Shown one piece after another: positions 1-11,365 of a stretch of 64,000 nucleotides of DNA. Position 1 is the first letter of the stretch. The number at the start of each line of letters is the position of its first letter. Source of the DNA: Botrytis cinerea B05.10 (Eukaryota; Ascomycota; Leotiomycetes; Helotiales; Sclerotiniaceae); the NCBI RefSeq assembly GCF_000143535.2, contig NC_037325.1, positions 1,178,001 to 1,242,000 of the forward strand. Direction: 5' to 3'. Below the pieces are notes generated by a model. It searched no databases, was not told where the DNA came from, and saw only the letters and a list, made by a program, of their open reading frames with translations. The translations under genes and the position numbers were made by a program.

Positions 1-1169
1 AGACTTCGAACAAGGTATCCTATGAAGCTTGAGAGAACATCAAATGCGGCTGCAAGTCGTTGTGAGATATTTGAATAGTCACTGTTATTCAATTTCGCTA
101 AGAGTGACGGGAAGGATGATCGCAAGTCAATCAATAGAAGATTTACAAATAAATAAGAAAACGGCTTGCTATTACTTTCATTCTTGTTCGAGGTATGCAG
201 ATTTTCATCGTTGAACAACAATGAAGGGCATGTCACAGGGTATGCTTGTAGCAATGCCGCTGCCGCCTGGGTATATGCAACTCTACCAGCGAGTGTGGGC
301 TTCCTGTTGACCAACTCGCGAAGCAAGACAACTATAGACTTAAGCCACTTTGGATTACGCGGAAGCGCCTAAAACACGTTAGACTCGTTACTTTTAATAG
401 AGGGAGTATTGATGAATACCTCGAAAGATAACTTAGGTATAAAGCTTGAAACAAAAGATAAAAATGTGACAGCATCAGTTCCTTTAAACACTACAAGGAG
501 ATTTGGGATCACTCGATTGATACTTTCATGGACAGCTTGTACTTCGATCGTTGAAACATTTGCCCAAGTATAGTTTAGAATGTCAAGAACAAGAGGGCAT
601 TGTGGCGCGATCTCTGTCAATGAAGAGAGATCCTCAATCTTTAAAAGTTCTAGAGAGCCTTCTACTTGACTGACTATAGTCAACAGCGTTTGGAGAATAA
701 ACTGTGTAGTTTCAGGGGAACTAGATAGCATTAGCACGTGATTCATGTGCGGATAGTTGGAGTGTTACCTTTGAACAAGTGCTTTAACCAGCGGTCCTGT
801 TCTCCCGGTGAGCTGTGGTCCCCTTCGAGTATTTTCTGGCAATAATATAGAGAATGTATGTAGTACAGCTACTGCGAGATCTACCATATCTTTTGCTTGG
901 GCCTTGTCAATCTTCCCACTAAGTTGAGCTCGCAATAGTCGATCCAAGAACTTTGAGGATATAGATTCCCAAAGTATTTGTAGGCGTTCTGTATTTTTGA
1001 CGAGCTGTTGTTCGTTGTCAAGAACGGATTTAAGGAGAGCAAGTCCTACGAACCTGGAAGTGTCGTCTTTCGCCTTTAAGAGGTCCTTCATTTTTTCAAA
1101 AGTTGCGCCAGGGCTACTGAGACCCGTTGGCTCAGGATTTGAGCTATCACCGACCTTTGATTCTGACAT
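1..1169 (-). CDS. Neurochondrin-family protein (3' end outside window)
   Basis: Helical-repeat (armadillo-like) protein of the neurochondrin family; its fungal role is poorly defined. Read on the minus strand as three exons: 1169-769, 720-420 and 368 down to base 1. The introns are 48 and 51 nt; the second has a CTAAC branch site 10 nt before its TAG. Phases join without a stop (Gln-Ser at the first junction, Glu-Ala at the second). The start at 1169 is the first ATG and gives MSESKVGDSS. Family-like segments are the N-terminal FVGLALLKSVLDN (around residues 41-53) and, in exon 3, YLFVNLLLIDLRSSFPSLL followed by QRLAAAFDVLSSFIGYL. The gene is cut at base 1, so only about 356 residues are visible of a protein that is usually longer. 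It is divergent from the CLC gene, with 234 bp between the start codons. Sure of a real gene; fairly sure of the family. Confidence 0.8.
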
Positions 1170-1403
1170 GCTTGATTCACAGTATATTTAGAACCTTTAA
1201 TTCATCCACGTTGGAATCAAATGAATTTTGATCTTCGAAGCACTGGTAGAATTAGGATTGGGTATCAAATAGCTTTCGGTCGGAATTCGGTAAAACGTTG
1301 ATCCGGAGGATTCTAGAGCACTCGAGACTCTAAGTCAACGACAAAGCTATTCCAGCTTACGACTATTGCAGAAGATGCAGATGTTTCTATCGAATGTATA
1401 AAG

Positions 1404-4303
1404 ATGGCCAGTTCATCTGCGGGTTATTTCGCAACTCGGCGACAGCCCGACTCGTCGTCGAGTCGCAGTCCACCAAATCACCTCTCGGCCGAAGATGACA
1501 GCGATAACGATGATCCCCAAGCTGTACTTGCAGACGATCCACTTGACGAAGACAGCCCAAACCACTTCTCATTTAAGCGCAAACAGAAACAACCTGCGAC
1601 GTCGAATTTTCTATCTGCATTTACCAAACCCAGTAGTGGATCCCAGTCGCGGCATAACACACCATCACCAAGAGGAAGCACAACAAGCCCAGGGAATGGT
1701 CGAGCATACCCAATAGGAAATAATTCACAACATAGTCCTAAGCCTAAAGATGGAGGGCCATTGGACTGGTATGTTGAGGGGCCAGGGCGACGGGTTGGAT
1801 ATGAGGATATGACAGCTATTGATTGGATCTTTGAATACACGAAAGAACGACAAAGACTACGGACGTTATACTCGAGCGCAACAGGATTGGTTGGATATAT
1901 ACAACAGCTTTTGGATGCAAGTCAGATATGGATAGTTCTTGTTCTGACTGGGCTGGCAGCAGGCGCATTTGCAGCCGGAATTGATATTGTCACGGATTTT
2001 CTGGCAGATTTAAAGACGGGATATTGTCGAGCTGGAGAAGACGGAGGTCACTTTTACCTTAACAAGTTCTTCTGCTGCTACGGATATGACAGTGTTGCCA
2101 AGTGTCGTGATTGGATACCGTGGAGTGTTGCGTCAAACATTGGTTCAGTTGGTGGGAAATGGTTTATAGAGTATTTCTTTTTCATATTATTCTCAGTAGG
2201 TTGGGCCCATCGATTATACTTGGTGCGATTACTGACGTAGAGTAGCTGTCTTTTGCTTTTATTTCAAGTGTTTTGGTCCAAGAATATTCTTTATATGCGA
2301 AGCATAGTGGTATTCCTGAGATCAAAACGATATTAGGTGGCTTTGTGATTCGGCGTTTTATGGGAATCTGGACATTGGTTATTAAGTCCCTTGGACTGGT
2401 GAGTTTCGTTAGATATATAGCTCGGGTGAGATACTGATTTAAGTAGTGTCTATCGGTTGCATCTGGAATGTGGCTTGGTAAAGAAGGCCCGCTTGTACAT
2501 GTAGCATGTTGCTGTGCAAATGTTTTCATGAAATTATTTGTCAACATCAATGGTAACGAAGGTACGTCAGATATCTGAAATTTGAAACTTGATCTTCGTC
2601 TAATTTGATGTTCAGCTCGAAAACGTGAGGTACTTTCAGCGGCCGCGGCTGCTGGTATATCAGTTGCCTTCGGGTCTCCCATTGGCGGTGTGCTCTTCAG
2701 TCTAGAGGTAGGTGCCTGATGAATTATCATCATGTCTTTGGACTAATCAAATCTAGCAACTCTCATACTACTTTCCCGACAAAACTATGTGGCAAAGTTT
2801 TGTCTGTGCGATGACGGCTGCAGTAACTTTACAAGCATTGGATCCTTTTAGAAGTGGAAAGCTTGTTCTATATCAAGTTACTTACAGTACAGGTTGGCAT
2901 GGATTTGAAATGATACCCTATGCTTTTCTAGGTATTTTAGGGGTAAGAGTTCTCTAGAAAAGTTATTACTTCTATGGTCTAACATCACTCAGGGAATATA
3001 CGGCGGACTGTTTATCAAAGTTAATACAAGCATTTTTCAATGGAAGAAAACTGCTACTTGGCTTCCTGGACCGATAACACAGGTTATGATCGTTGCCACT
3101 TTAACTGCTTTAGTCAACTACCCAAACCTTTACATGCGAACTCAATCTTCTGAACTAGTTTTCTCCTTATTTGCCGAGTGTTCAAAGCTTACCGATGACC
3201 AGTTTGGATTATGCAAAACTGGTGCTGCTACTATTGGAACGATATTTTTATTACTGTTTGCAGCTGTACTGGGCTTCTTCTTAGCATCCATGACATTTGG
3301 ACTCCAAGTCCCAGCAGGAATCATTTTACCTTCAATGGCAGTAGGGGCGCTCTTCGGTCGTGCCGTTGGCATCCTAGTCGAGATATGGGTTCACAACTTC
3401 CCCAAATTCTTTGCATTCGCCACCTGCGAGCCAGATGTTCCATGTGTTACTCCCGGCACATACGCGATTATTGGAGCTGCTGCTGCGTTAGGTGGTGTAA
3501 CTAGAATGACAGTTTCAATTGTCGTTATTATGTTCGAGCTTACCGGAGCTTTAACATATGTTTTACCAATTATGATTGCTGTCATGATTAGTAAATGGGT
3601 TGGCGATGCTTTCGGCAAGCGTGGAATATATGAAAGCTGGATTCATTTGAATGAATATCCATTCTTGGATAACAGTGATGAGACACCCATACCTGATATA
3701 TCGGTTCGGCAAATTATGACTCGAATTGAAGATCTTGTCGTGCTTACCGCTACTGGTCATACTATTGAATCTTTGACCAATGTTTTGGCAAGTCATCCAT
3801 ATCGCGGCTTTCCTGTGATCTCGGATCCTAGAGAAGCTATATTATTAGGATACATATCGCGAGCGGAACTTCAATACAATCTCAGAATATCCACACAATC
3901 CCCTCGATCACTTCGGCCTGAGACGGAAGCATATTTTTCACATCAACCATTTGCGGATCCACGAACAACACTTGATCTTCGACCATGGATGGATCAAACA
4001 CCTATCACTTTACCTTCACGCTCAAACCTTCTTCTCACGGCAAACTATTTTCAAAAGTTAGGTGTTCGATATGTTCTTTATTGCGATCGAGGTGTGTTAC
4101 AAGGATTTCTGACGAAGAAAGACGTCTGGTATGTATTGAATGGTGCAGAAGAAACTAGAAGAACGAATGGACAGGAGGATATGGGTATGGAGACGGGGCT
4201 TGCAAGAGAAGCAAGAACAGGGGAACAAAGAGGATTATTGAATGGTGATGAAGATGAATTGGTGCCGTTAACACCTTCTCATGACCATGTATCAATGTTA
4301 TAG
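1404..4303 (+). CDS. CLC-type chloride channel/exchanger with CBS pair
   Basis: Voltage-gated-chloride-channel-family membrane protein, probably of Golgi, endosome or vacuole like yeast Gef1. Six exons: 1404-2195, 2246-2398, 2447-2561, 2616-2707, 2757-2942 and 2993-4303, giving 882 aa in one frame. The N-terminal 150 residues are Ser/Pro-rich and disordered. Ion-path motifs are visible: HSGIPE (284-289), GKEGP (326-330), GVLFSLE (378-384), and GLQVPAG near 549. Two CBS domains follow (about 684-740 and 775-832), as in eukaryotic CLCs. Glu328 sits at the external gating position and Glu384 at the internal proton-glutamate position; in characterised CLCs the presence of both marks a chloride/proton exchanger rather than a simple channel, so exchange is inferred. 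Length is normal for the fungal family. Confidence 0.93.
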
Positions 4304-5456
4304 TGAATGGTACTTAGACTAATTGAAATTTTACACTTTTTTCGACCAAGTACTGTGGCTGTTAAGTGTAATCTCCCATTGGTCAAATTCGCAAATGGCC
4401 TCGTCACATTTTGATACGACAGGCTTTCCGCAGGGTCAATATTGGGCTGTGCTGCATTGTTACACTGCTTATGGAGGGGTAGCTTCCACACATTTTTAGA
4501 CGTCGTAGCTCTACATCACTAACTTCGCTGAGCACGTTTCGAAGAATGATATGAGCAGATTCGTACGACTCTATCTTATGGGGTTGTATTGAAGAAGACA
4601 GCGAAGCAGATAATCATTATTTGATTAGGTCAATATATTATACTGGAGTCTTTCGCAATAGTCGGCATAGAAACGAAGCCTAAATGTTTACTGGACTCCA
4701 CTATTAGCTCGGCATCTTCGTTAGTGCAGTGTATTGACCCCTCTTAACCCCTGAACCGTATCTTTGTTGCCGTGATCATCCGACTGACGGTGTACGAAGC
4801 TCAAATGTTCATCTACATTTGAATCTTCGCACACGATTAGAAGCAAAGAAGACAGTAGCTCGTATAATACCCTACAGATACGTCTATCTCCATACTGGTA
4901 TTGCATCGCACATGTAACAGTAAGCTTTGCACCAGTGCAAGGTACAAATGTAGCATAGCCTCTTTCGACCAAGCATGTGGCAAGCATGCTCAAAGCAAGG
5001 TCAGCATGGCAAAGGCAACTAAACGCCTTATGAGAGGTCAAAAGTCTCAAAATATGCCAAGCCCCAAGAGTTCATCCCTCTACCTTGAATAGATAATTGA
5101 CGAAACAGATGTGAATGGTCCATTTAATTTACTTTATCACTAGTCGTTTGTCCTTCGTACATATCGTAGTTAGAGCGTGTTACAAGGCTGTGAATCCCTG
5201 CGTTCGTCATCAACAGGTAATTCATTATATCATCACCCCACCATCATATTAAGCTACGCCCGCCACGGTTTACTTTTTCCCATTACTCAAATATCCACGA
5301 CGACCTTTCATTAGACCTTTCATAGTCTACATAAACTACTTAAGAATCCTTTTGTTTCCGGACACGTTCCCAAAGATCAACCTACAAAAGACTATTAAAA
5401 TCTTACTTCGAAAGAATGGGGGTAAGCTTTTAAAGTCTATATACACACAAATCAAG
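4304..5456. other. Intergenic, no supported gene
   Basis: About 1.15 kb between the CLC stop and the vWA start. It contains only short open frames with no recognisable protein; the longest is 109 codons on the minus strand at 4721-5050. The last 250 bases before 5457 are pyrimidine-rich and probably hold the vWA promoter and leader. Confidence 0.6.
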
Positions 5457-7515
5457 ATGTACGGAAGACCAAATACTAATGCATATCCGGGGGGACAGCT
5501 AGCTTCTAAGATGGCAGCTGCACAGCAGGCTCAAGGAGGAGCACCTCCAGGTCTTCAAGCTGGTCAGCCACCATATGTATGTTTACTTCTCTTTGCAAAT
5601 CCTCAATGTCTATTTGGAAATGAATGTTTGCTGATTACAATGTAGCCAACTGGCGGTCAACCACAGTATGGTCAAGGTCAGCAAGGTCAGATTTCTTCAC
5701 CTGTGCATCCATCCCCATCCCCCCATCCGCAATATCCATCGCATGGTCAACCATCCCCATCCCCGACTCCCTATGGTCAACCCCCGCCATCCCCATATGG
5801 CGGACAGCCTTCGCCTTACGGGCAACCGCCAGCATCGCCTTACGGGCAACCGCCAGCATCTCCTTATGGGCAGCCTCCAACGTCGCCCCATCCTCAGTCA
5901 TATGGATATCCTCCACCTCCACCTCCACCACAGCAACATCAACAGCAACAGTACAATCAGTATAACCCACCATATGGGCAGCCTCCACCTCCCCAACAGT
6001 ACCAACAATATGGTCAATATGGGCAATCGCAACCTCCTCCGCAACAATATCAATCAAATCAGCCATACCAACAGCCACATCAGCAACCATATCAACCATA
6101 TCCATCAAATACACGAGACCAGCCTCCCACACCAACGCAATCATTTCCTCCTCCTCCCTCGCAATATGGACAAAATGCTGGAAACCCACTAACACAATCT
6201 CAAATAGGTCAGCAATATCAAGCCTACCCTGGCGGCCCACCACCACCACAAGGAGGAGCTCCACCTCGCGCCGGACCTTTGGGTTACGTTCCAGGCGGAA
6301 GCTCCATTCCACCACAAGCAGTTAAGCAATCTCTTGAGGCAACTATTCGAGAGAAGAACTTGGGTAGTTTCTTCAGAAACCCTCAAATTCTTGATCAGAT
6401 CTGCGCCATTGCCCCTCAAAAGATTGATCAACTCTGCCAAACCTGGAACGTACCCAAGGAGTTGGGCGCTGATATTGTAAAGCTTGCTTTATTCGACATT
6501 ATTCTATTCGTTGGTATGTTCGCAAGCATGTTTGAGCGTCATACAATAAAATACTAACTCCGTAAAGATGACAGTGGTTCTATGATTTTCCAGGAGAATG
6601 GCTCTCGTATCGATGACATGAAGCTCGTATTGGGAAGAGCTGCATACGCCGGATCTCTATTCGATGCCGACGGAATCGAAGTGCGCTTTATCAACAGTGA
6701 CGTACAAGGCAACCACATTCGATCTGAGCCAGAAGTTGAGGAACTTGTCAAACGTGTCCAATTCAAGGGCTTGACTCCATTAGGTGCACAGCTTAGAAAC
6801 AAGGTTGTGGAGCCATTGATCATGAGCAAGGTCAGATCCAACTCACTTCAAAAGCCAGTTTTGGTTATCGTTATTACCGATGGACAACCAGATAACCAAG
6901 ATGATGTTTTCCAACTTGTTAAAAACTCCTCGGCCGAGCTCGCACGTACTCCATATGGCAAACAAGCCATTTCTTATCAATTCGCACAAGTCGGCAATGA
7001 CAAGCAGGCCACTGAGTTCTTGAAAAAACTCGACGACGATAGAACCATCGGTGATTTGATCGATTGTACATCCAACTTCGAAGCCGAACAAGATGAGATG
7101 GCCCGAACCAACCCAGGAACAGATTTGACTCCTGACTTGTGGTTATTGAAGCTTTTGGTTGGTGCTATTGATTCTTCCTACGATACCAAGGATGAACAAG
7201 GAAGCCGTCCCCCACCACCTGCCGGTCAATATGGACAGCCACAACAAGGATACGGTGCTCCTCCTCAAGGATATGGACAACAGCCTGGTGGATATCCTCC
7301 ACAACAACAAGGCCAATATCCTCCTCCTCCTCAACAACAGGGCCAATATCCTCCTCCTCCTCAACAACAAGGTCAATATGGCGCTCCTCCTCCAGGTGGT
7401 GCTTATCCTGGCCAACAACAATACAGACCAGGTGGAGGCCCACCAGTTCCTCCTGTAAGTAGATTTCTTCACTCTTCGGGACAAAGACATACTAACAAAC
7501 TTGTAGCGTTACTAA
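5457..7515 (+). CDS. vWA-domain protein with Pro/Gln-rich arms
   Basis: Four exons: 5457-5576, 5646-6513, 6568-7454 and 7507-7515; the last carries only Arg-Tyr-stop. Product 627 aa. The N-terminal ~280 residues are a low-complexity Pro/Gln/Tyr/Gly arm with repeated YGQPPxSP units. A helical stretch precedes a von Willebrand A domain that begins IILFVDDSGSM; Asp330-x-Ser332-x-Ser334 is the MIDAS metal-binding motif, and an ITDGQPDN loop comes further on. The C-terminal arm repeats GQYPPPPQQQ. Such domains bind partners through a divalent metal; the sequence gives no pathway. Start choice: MYGRPNTN at 5457 is preceded by AAG and fits a proline-rich protein. An upstream ATG at 5415, followed by GTAAGC and an AAG acceptor just before 5457, would add only Met-Gly. 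Intron 2 splits the domain at its first beta strand. Confidence 0.85.
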
Positions 7516-7639
7516 TTGCATGTTCATAATTCTGAGAATCTACCTCTCTGTGGGGAAAGCCGAAGGGCAATTTGAGTGGACAACAATATCACAATATTCA
7601 TTGGGTGATAAGTGACAGGAATGAAATTATGACCATCAG

Positions 7640-7671
7640 AAATTTCCAAATTTCCAAATTTCCAAATTTTC
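7640..7671. repeat. Short tandem repeat, unit AAATTTCC
   Basis: About four copies of an 8-nt unit in the 3' flank of the vWA gene. Read on the other strand the unit becomes GGAAATTT, so it is close to self-complementary. Confidence 0.75.
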
Positions 7672-7927
7672 ATATGATACGTTGGCTTTATTGAATTAGC
7701 AAGTTTTACCATTGATCTATCTAATTTTCCTGAAGCTGTTTGACTGTGATGTTTTGCATGTATTGAACGAAATCCTAGTGAAGTTGTAGGTGAAGTATAA
7801 TAGTAGATACATGCTTTATTCGATGTCAGAACACCAAACCTGATCGGATCGATAAAGGATATATCTTTGACTCCTCGAATAGGTACCTCGATAGCTTAAT
7901 TCTGCTCATAATCATGTTGTAGGTCTA

Positions 7928-7976
7928 CTCCCGGTGAGCTTGAAATTCAGTCTACAAGTCTTCAGCTCACCGGGAG
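7928..7976. repeat. 13-bp perfect inverted repeat (hairpin)
   Basis: Left arm CTCCCGGTGAGCT at 7928-7940 and right arm AGCTCACCGGGAG at 7964-7976 are exact reverse complements around a 23-nt loop. It lies about 410 bp after the vWA stop in otherwise AT-rich DNA, so the GC-rich arms stand out. It may fold in a transcript or be a small foldback remnant. Confidence 0.8.
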
Positions 7977-8388
7977 CACATGCATTGCAAACAGGAGTAA
8001 GAAAAATAGCTAATCTTAAGCTTCAAACTTCCATTCCTGCATATATTTGCCAGATATGCTGATGATAAAAAAGTAAGAACTATTGTAAATCCATGAATTG
8101 TATTATAAATTCAGATTCTCAATCAATTGCAGTTGTCAACTATCACCCGTTACTATTTTATTCAAGGCTCACTCTAGATTTCCCTGCAGCGGCCGCGCCA
8201 CCACGTCACAGCTTAATCACTTCCGAGCTTTGAATCTCTCATCCCACCACCTCTCAAGCTTGTGCTACTGAACCACCTACTGAACCACCTCGTCGCAGAA
8301 CACAACGCACGGCGCAGAATTCCACCCCAGTATCGGAAACTTTCTACGAATTAAGTACAGATCCTGAGATATCTTCCAGACCGGCAAA

Positions 8389-9499
8389 ATGTCTGCAAAG
8401 ATCGATAAGATCATTGCGCGTTTGCAAGAAAAGTAAGAATTCACAACTCCCCTCCCTCTTCCTTATTTGCCTTATTCCCCCCCCCCCCCCCTTCTCACTT
8501 CAACTCACGCAAAATCGATCTTCTTCTCTTTCTAACCACCTCCACAGAACCGCAGAAGGTACCTACTACGAAGCGCACCAACAAACCCGCGTCGTCGCTT
8601 CCCGCTACATCAAATCCCAAAACTACCCCGCCGCAACCGACATTCTCTATTCCGTTTCGCTCTCTCTGCTGCAAGCGTCTCAGGGCGGTTCCGGGGGTGA
8701 TCTCGCTCTCTTCCTCCTCGAGGTCTACAACACTTCAGCCCTAACCTGCGACTCCGCATCCAAAGGCCGACTCTTCACACTCCTGCGTGCGTTTTCGCCC
8801 GAAGAACCCAGTCGCAAGCGCTTCATTACCGAGACCATCGCGTGGAGTTCCAAGACCTCTGCGTACCCGGCTGGCGATCCGGAATTGCATCATGTGATAG
8901 GAAGTTTGCTCGCAGAGGAGGGAGAAGCGTATGATGCGGAACGACATTTGATACTCGGCACGAAGGATTCCGCGGAGGTGTTGGCTAAGATGGAATATGA
9001 ATGGTATCTTGAGGATGATAGTCATACTGCTGCGCTGTATGCGAGTCGAGCTGTGTTGCCTTATTTACTAGTTGGGAATGTGCGGGATGCGCGCAAGAGT
9101 TTGGGGATTTTCACGACCCGTTTGCGAGAGGCGAATGCGGGGTTGACGGTGCAGGAATTGGGGGGCGCGAATGAGGATATTAAGATTTACCCTTCTATTC
9201 CCTTGCTGAATTTTCTGGGATTGTTGTTGGTAGCGGTGCAGAAGGGAAACTCGTTGGATTTCAAACAGTTGATGAAGAAGTATGCGGGACAGATGAAAGA
9301 AGCTGGAGAGCTGTGGGAGGAGGCGTTGACGAGCGTGGGAGAAATGTATTTTGGAATTCAGAGACCGAGACAGGGAAATCCTTTGTTGGATATGATGGGG
9401 AGTATGTTTGGGGGTGGAATGGGGGGTGGAGCACAGCAACCGCAAGCTAGGAGGATTGGTCAGTCGGGGGGTGCACCAGTGGCCGAGGGTCTTGATTAG
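8389..9499 (+). CDS. GET4: GET4, tail-anchored protein targeting factor
   Basis: Cytosolic alpha-helical repeat protein that, with Get5, hands tail-anchored membrane proteins from Sgt2 to the Get3 ATPase for insertion into the ER. Two exons, 8389-8432 and 8548-9499, give 331 aa. The intron is 115 nt with a long C run near 8471-8492 in its polypyrimidine region. Family-like segments are GTYYEAHQQTRVVASRYI near residue 18, GDPELHHVIG, the ERHLILG segment mid-protein, and IPLLNFLGLLLVAVQ. The tail is Gly/Met-rich (MMGSMFGGGMGGG), as in fungal homologues. Length matches the family (about 310-340 aa). The start ATG at 8389 gives MSAKIDKIIARLQEK, the expected first helix. The end of the gene faces the convergent 225-aa gene. 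Confidence 0.9.
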
Positions 9500-9844
9500 A
9501 GCAGAGGCTTTACATTGGACGGGGGAGCAATGGATGATTGATGGTCTCAAACTGCAAGTTGTTCAATTCCAGAGAAGCAGAAAAGATAGATACCAATACC
9601 AATACTCCGTAAGACTACCGTAATTTGTAGGATCAACCCTGGGTATCTCAACTCCCGTTCCATGCATCCATCCAAACTTTACGCCATGTTAAAAAAATTC
9701 GTCCATACCGGAAGTATGACCAGCATGCCAGAAATGCAGTCTACTGAATGACATATCCAACAAACACCACTTCAGCACTCACATTTGCATATCTCTGTAT
9801 CGCATCTCACTTACGACCATGAGTTCTACAGAATTTATGCACGA

Positions 9845-10737
9845 CTATCGAACAATCCCTTCATTTTCCGCTTCAAACATCCAGTTATCATCTGATAGCG
9901 CAGCTGTCTTGGCACGTAGACTATTGCGTACTGCTTCTAGTAATTCTAGATATTTGGTCAGTATCTTTGCGCAGATCGGATGCCGATTTAATGTATGAAT
10001 ATAATGAGGGCCAGTGTACAAGGAAGTATACAATGGATGAAAGATTGTACTAACCAGCGGGTTCACTTGGCGCACGATTGCGATCTCGTTGATGATGCTT
10101 TATCGAATCATTTAGACGTTGTCTTTCTCCTATTTCAGAGGTTACGTTAGCATTTCTTCCCATAAAGATACTTTCCCCTCTCTCTTTCCCTTCTCCCAGA
10201 CTCCCAAAGAAAAGAAGAAGAAGAAAAAAACTCACTCTCCTCCTCTCCCTCAACCCCAACCATATCCTCATCATCGTCTCCAAACGACAAATCCCCTCCC
10301 GGATCTATTCCCCCTCCCAACATCATACTGCCAATATCAAAATCGCCATTTTTATCTCGCATCACTATATCCGTTGTGCCATCGAACGACAGGGTACTGT
10401 TATTCCGACTTCCATTTCTCTCATGTCCATTGTGCGGGAAGGAATGGAAATTGGCATCGCGATCGTTGGAGTGGGAGGAATGAGATGGGAATGTGGATGC
10501 GTGGTCCAGACGAAGGGTTTCGGCAGATGTACTGGTTGAGGAAGTGGTTGGACGACGGGGGAGAGACGGGATGGGATGCGAGGGGGCGGGGTTGGTGGGC
10601 GTGGTGTGCGAGTAGGAGTGGGAAGGGGTGGTGGATGATGCGGTGTGCGAGGTGCGGAGGTGGGAGGGGAAGAGATTACGTCGGACTGAGGGGCGGACGG
10701 GAGCATTGGCGCTGGTGGGATTGCGACGTTCGGGCAT
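9845..10737 (-). CDS. Unidentified 225-aa fungal protein
   Basis: I do not recognise this protein. Three exons on the minus strand, 10737-10236, 10129-10055 and 9945-9845, join in frame. The donors are GTGAGT and GTTAGT, and the second intron has a CTGAC branch site before ATCTAG. The first 100 residues are basic and Ser/Thr/Pro-rich (starting MPERRNPTSANAP). A middle acidic patch reads FGDDDEDMVGVEGEEE, and the conserved-looking C terminus is helical (ELLEAVRNSLRAKTAALSDD, then NWMFEAE). A basic disordered head with a short helical tail suggests a nuclear or cytoskeletal adaptor, but that is inference. It converges with GET4 and is divergent from RAI1. The long plus-strand open frame across it (10119-10751) is taken as antisense because only the minus strand gives coherent splicing. 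Confidence 0.6.
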
Positions 10738-11365
10738 GTTGGACGATGTGAAATTGGCTCGTAGGTCTATAGATCGTCTGTAGGTTCGTAGGATTGGAGG
10801 AAGACTTGTGTTGCTTTCGGATGCGGATTTGGCTGTGAAAAAGTAGAGAGGACCAATTGAAGGAACGGCAATGGTACAGGACGTATAATAAATATCTAGA
10901 AGAGTGTGCCCATGGATGCTGTTATTGTACTGTCATAACCAAGCTTCCCAATGACCATGTGTCGCACACAACTCTCAGCGAACCATTATGTAGGTAAACA
11001 TTGGATTGTTGTAAGGCTGTAGATATTGATTGCATTAGCGGGGAACGGACGTGAGCAGGGAGGGAGAGGGATGACCTGGTGGACATCTAGACAAATCAGA
11101 TGAAAGCAGACAGACCATTTACTCCGCAGAACTATTGCACCGGCATAATTTTTGACCTGGCCTTGGCTCAAGCGAATTTGGTCTCTAGTGTCTAGACTTG
11201 TTCTCTCAGCCAGCACCTGACAATACCCATCTATCTATTTACATCACGATTTCTAATTTCTCGAGGTTTCTTATTCGTGGAATTCGAAGATTCACAAGTG
11301 GTCCATTTATATTCCTATTACGAGTAGAACAATATCAAATCACACACCGTGGATGTCACTCCATC
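10738..11365. promoter_or_regulatory. Divergent promoter region, 225-aa gene / RAI1
   Basis: About 630 bp between two divergent start codons. No coding frame is supported. The RAI1 frame stays open upstream to 11198 but is probably leader. I see no clear TATA box. Confidence 0.45.

Larger units (their letters stand above)
7516..8388. other. Intergenic between vWA gene and GET4
   Basis: About 870 bp, AT-rich, with no open frame worth naming. It holds an AAATTTCC repeat near 7640-7671 and a strong inverted repeat at 7928-7976, listed separately. The part after 8160 is C-rich and probably contains the GET4 promoter and leader. Confidence 0.6.

Noticed and set aside
4721..5050. 109-codon minus-strand frame
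   Set aside because: No domain, no splice partners, no promoter signal.
5635..6315. 226-codon minus-strand frame in the vWA gene
   Set aside because: Reverse reading of the Pro/Gln-rich repeats; no independent support.
8471..8492. Poly-C run as a coding proline stretch of GET4
   Set aside because: It lies in the intron's pyrimidine tract; splicing restores the family N terminus.
10119..10751. 210-codon plus-strand frame with Trp/Gly/Arg-rich composition
   Set aside because: Antisense to the spliced 225-aa gene; composition is that of a reverse-read Ser/Pro-rich protein.
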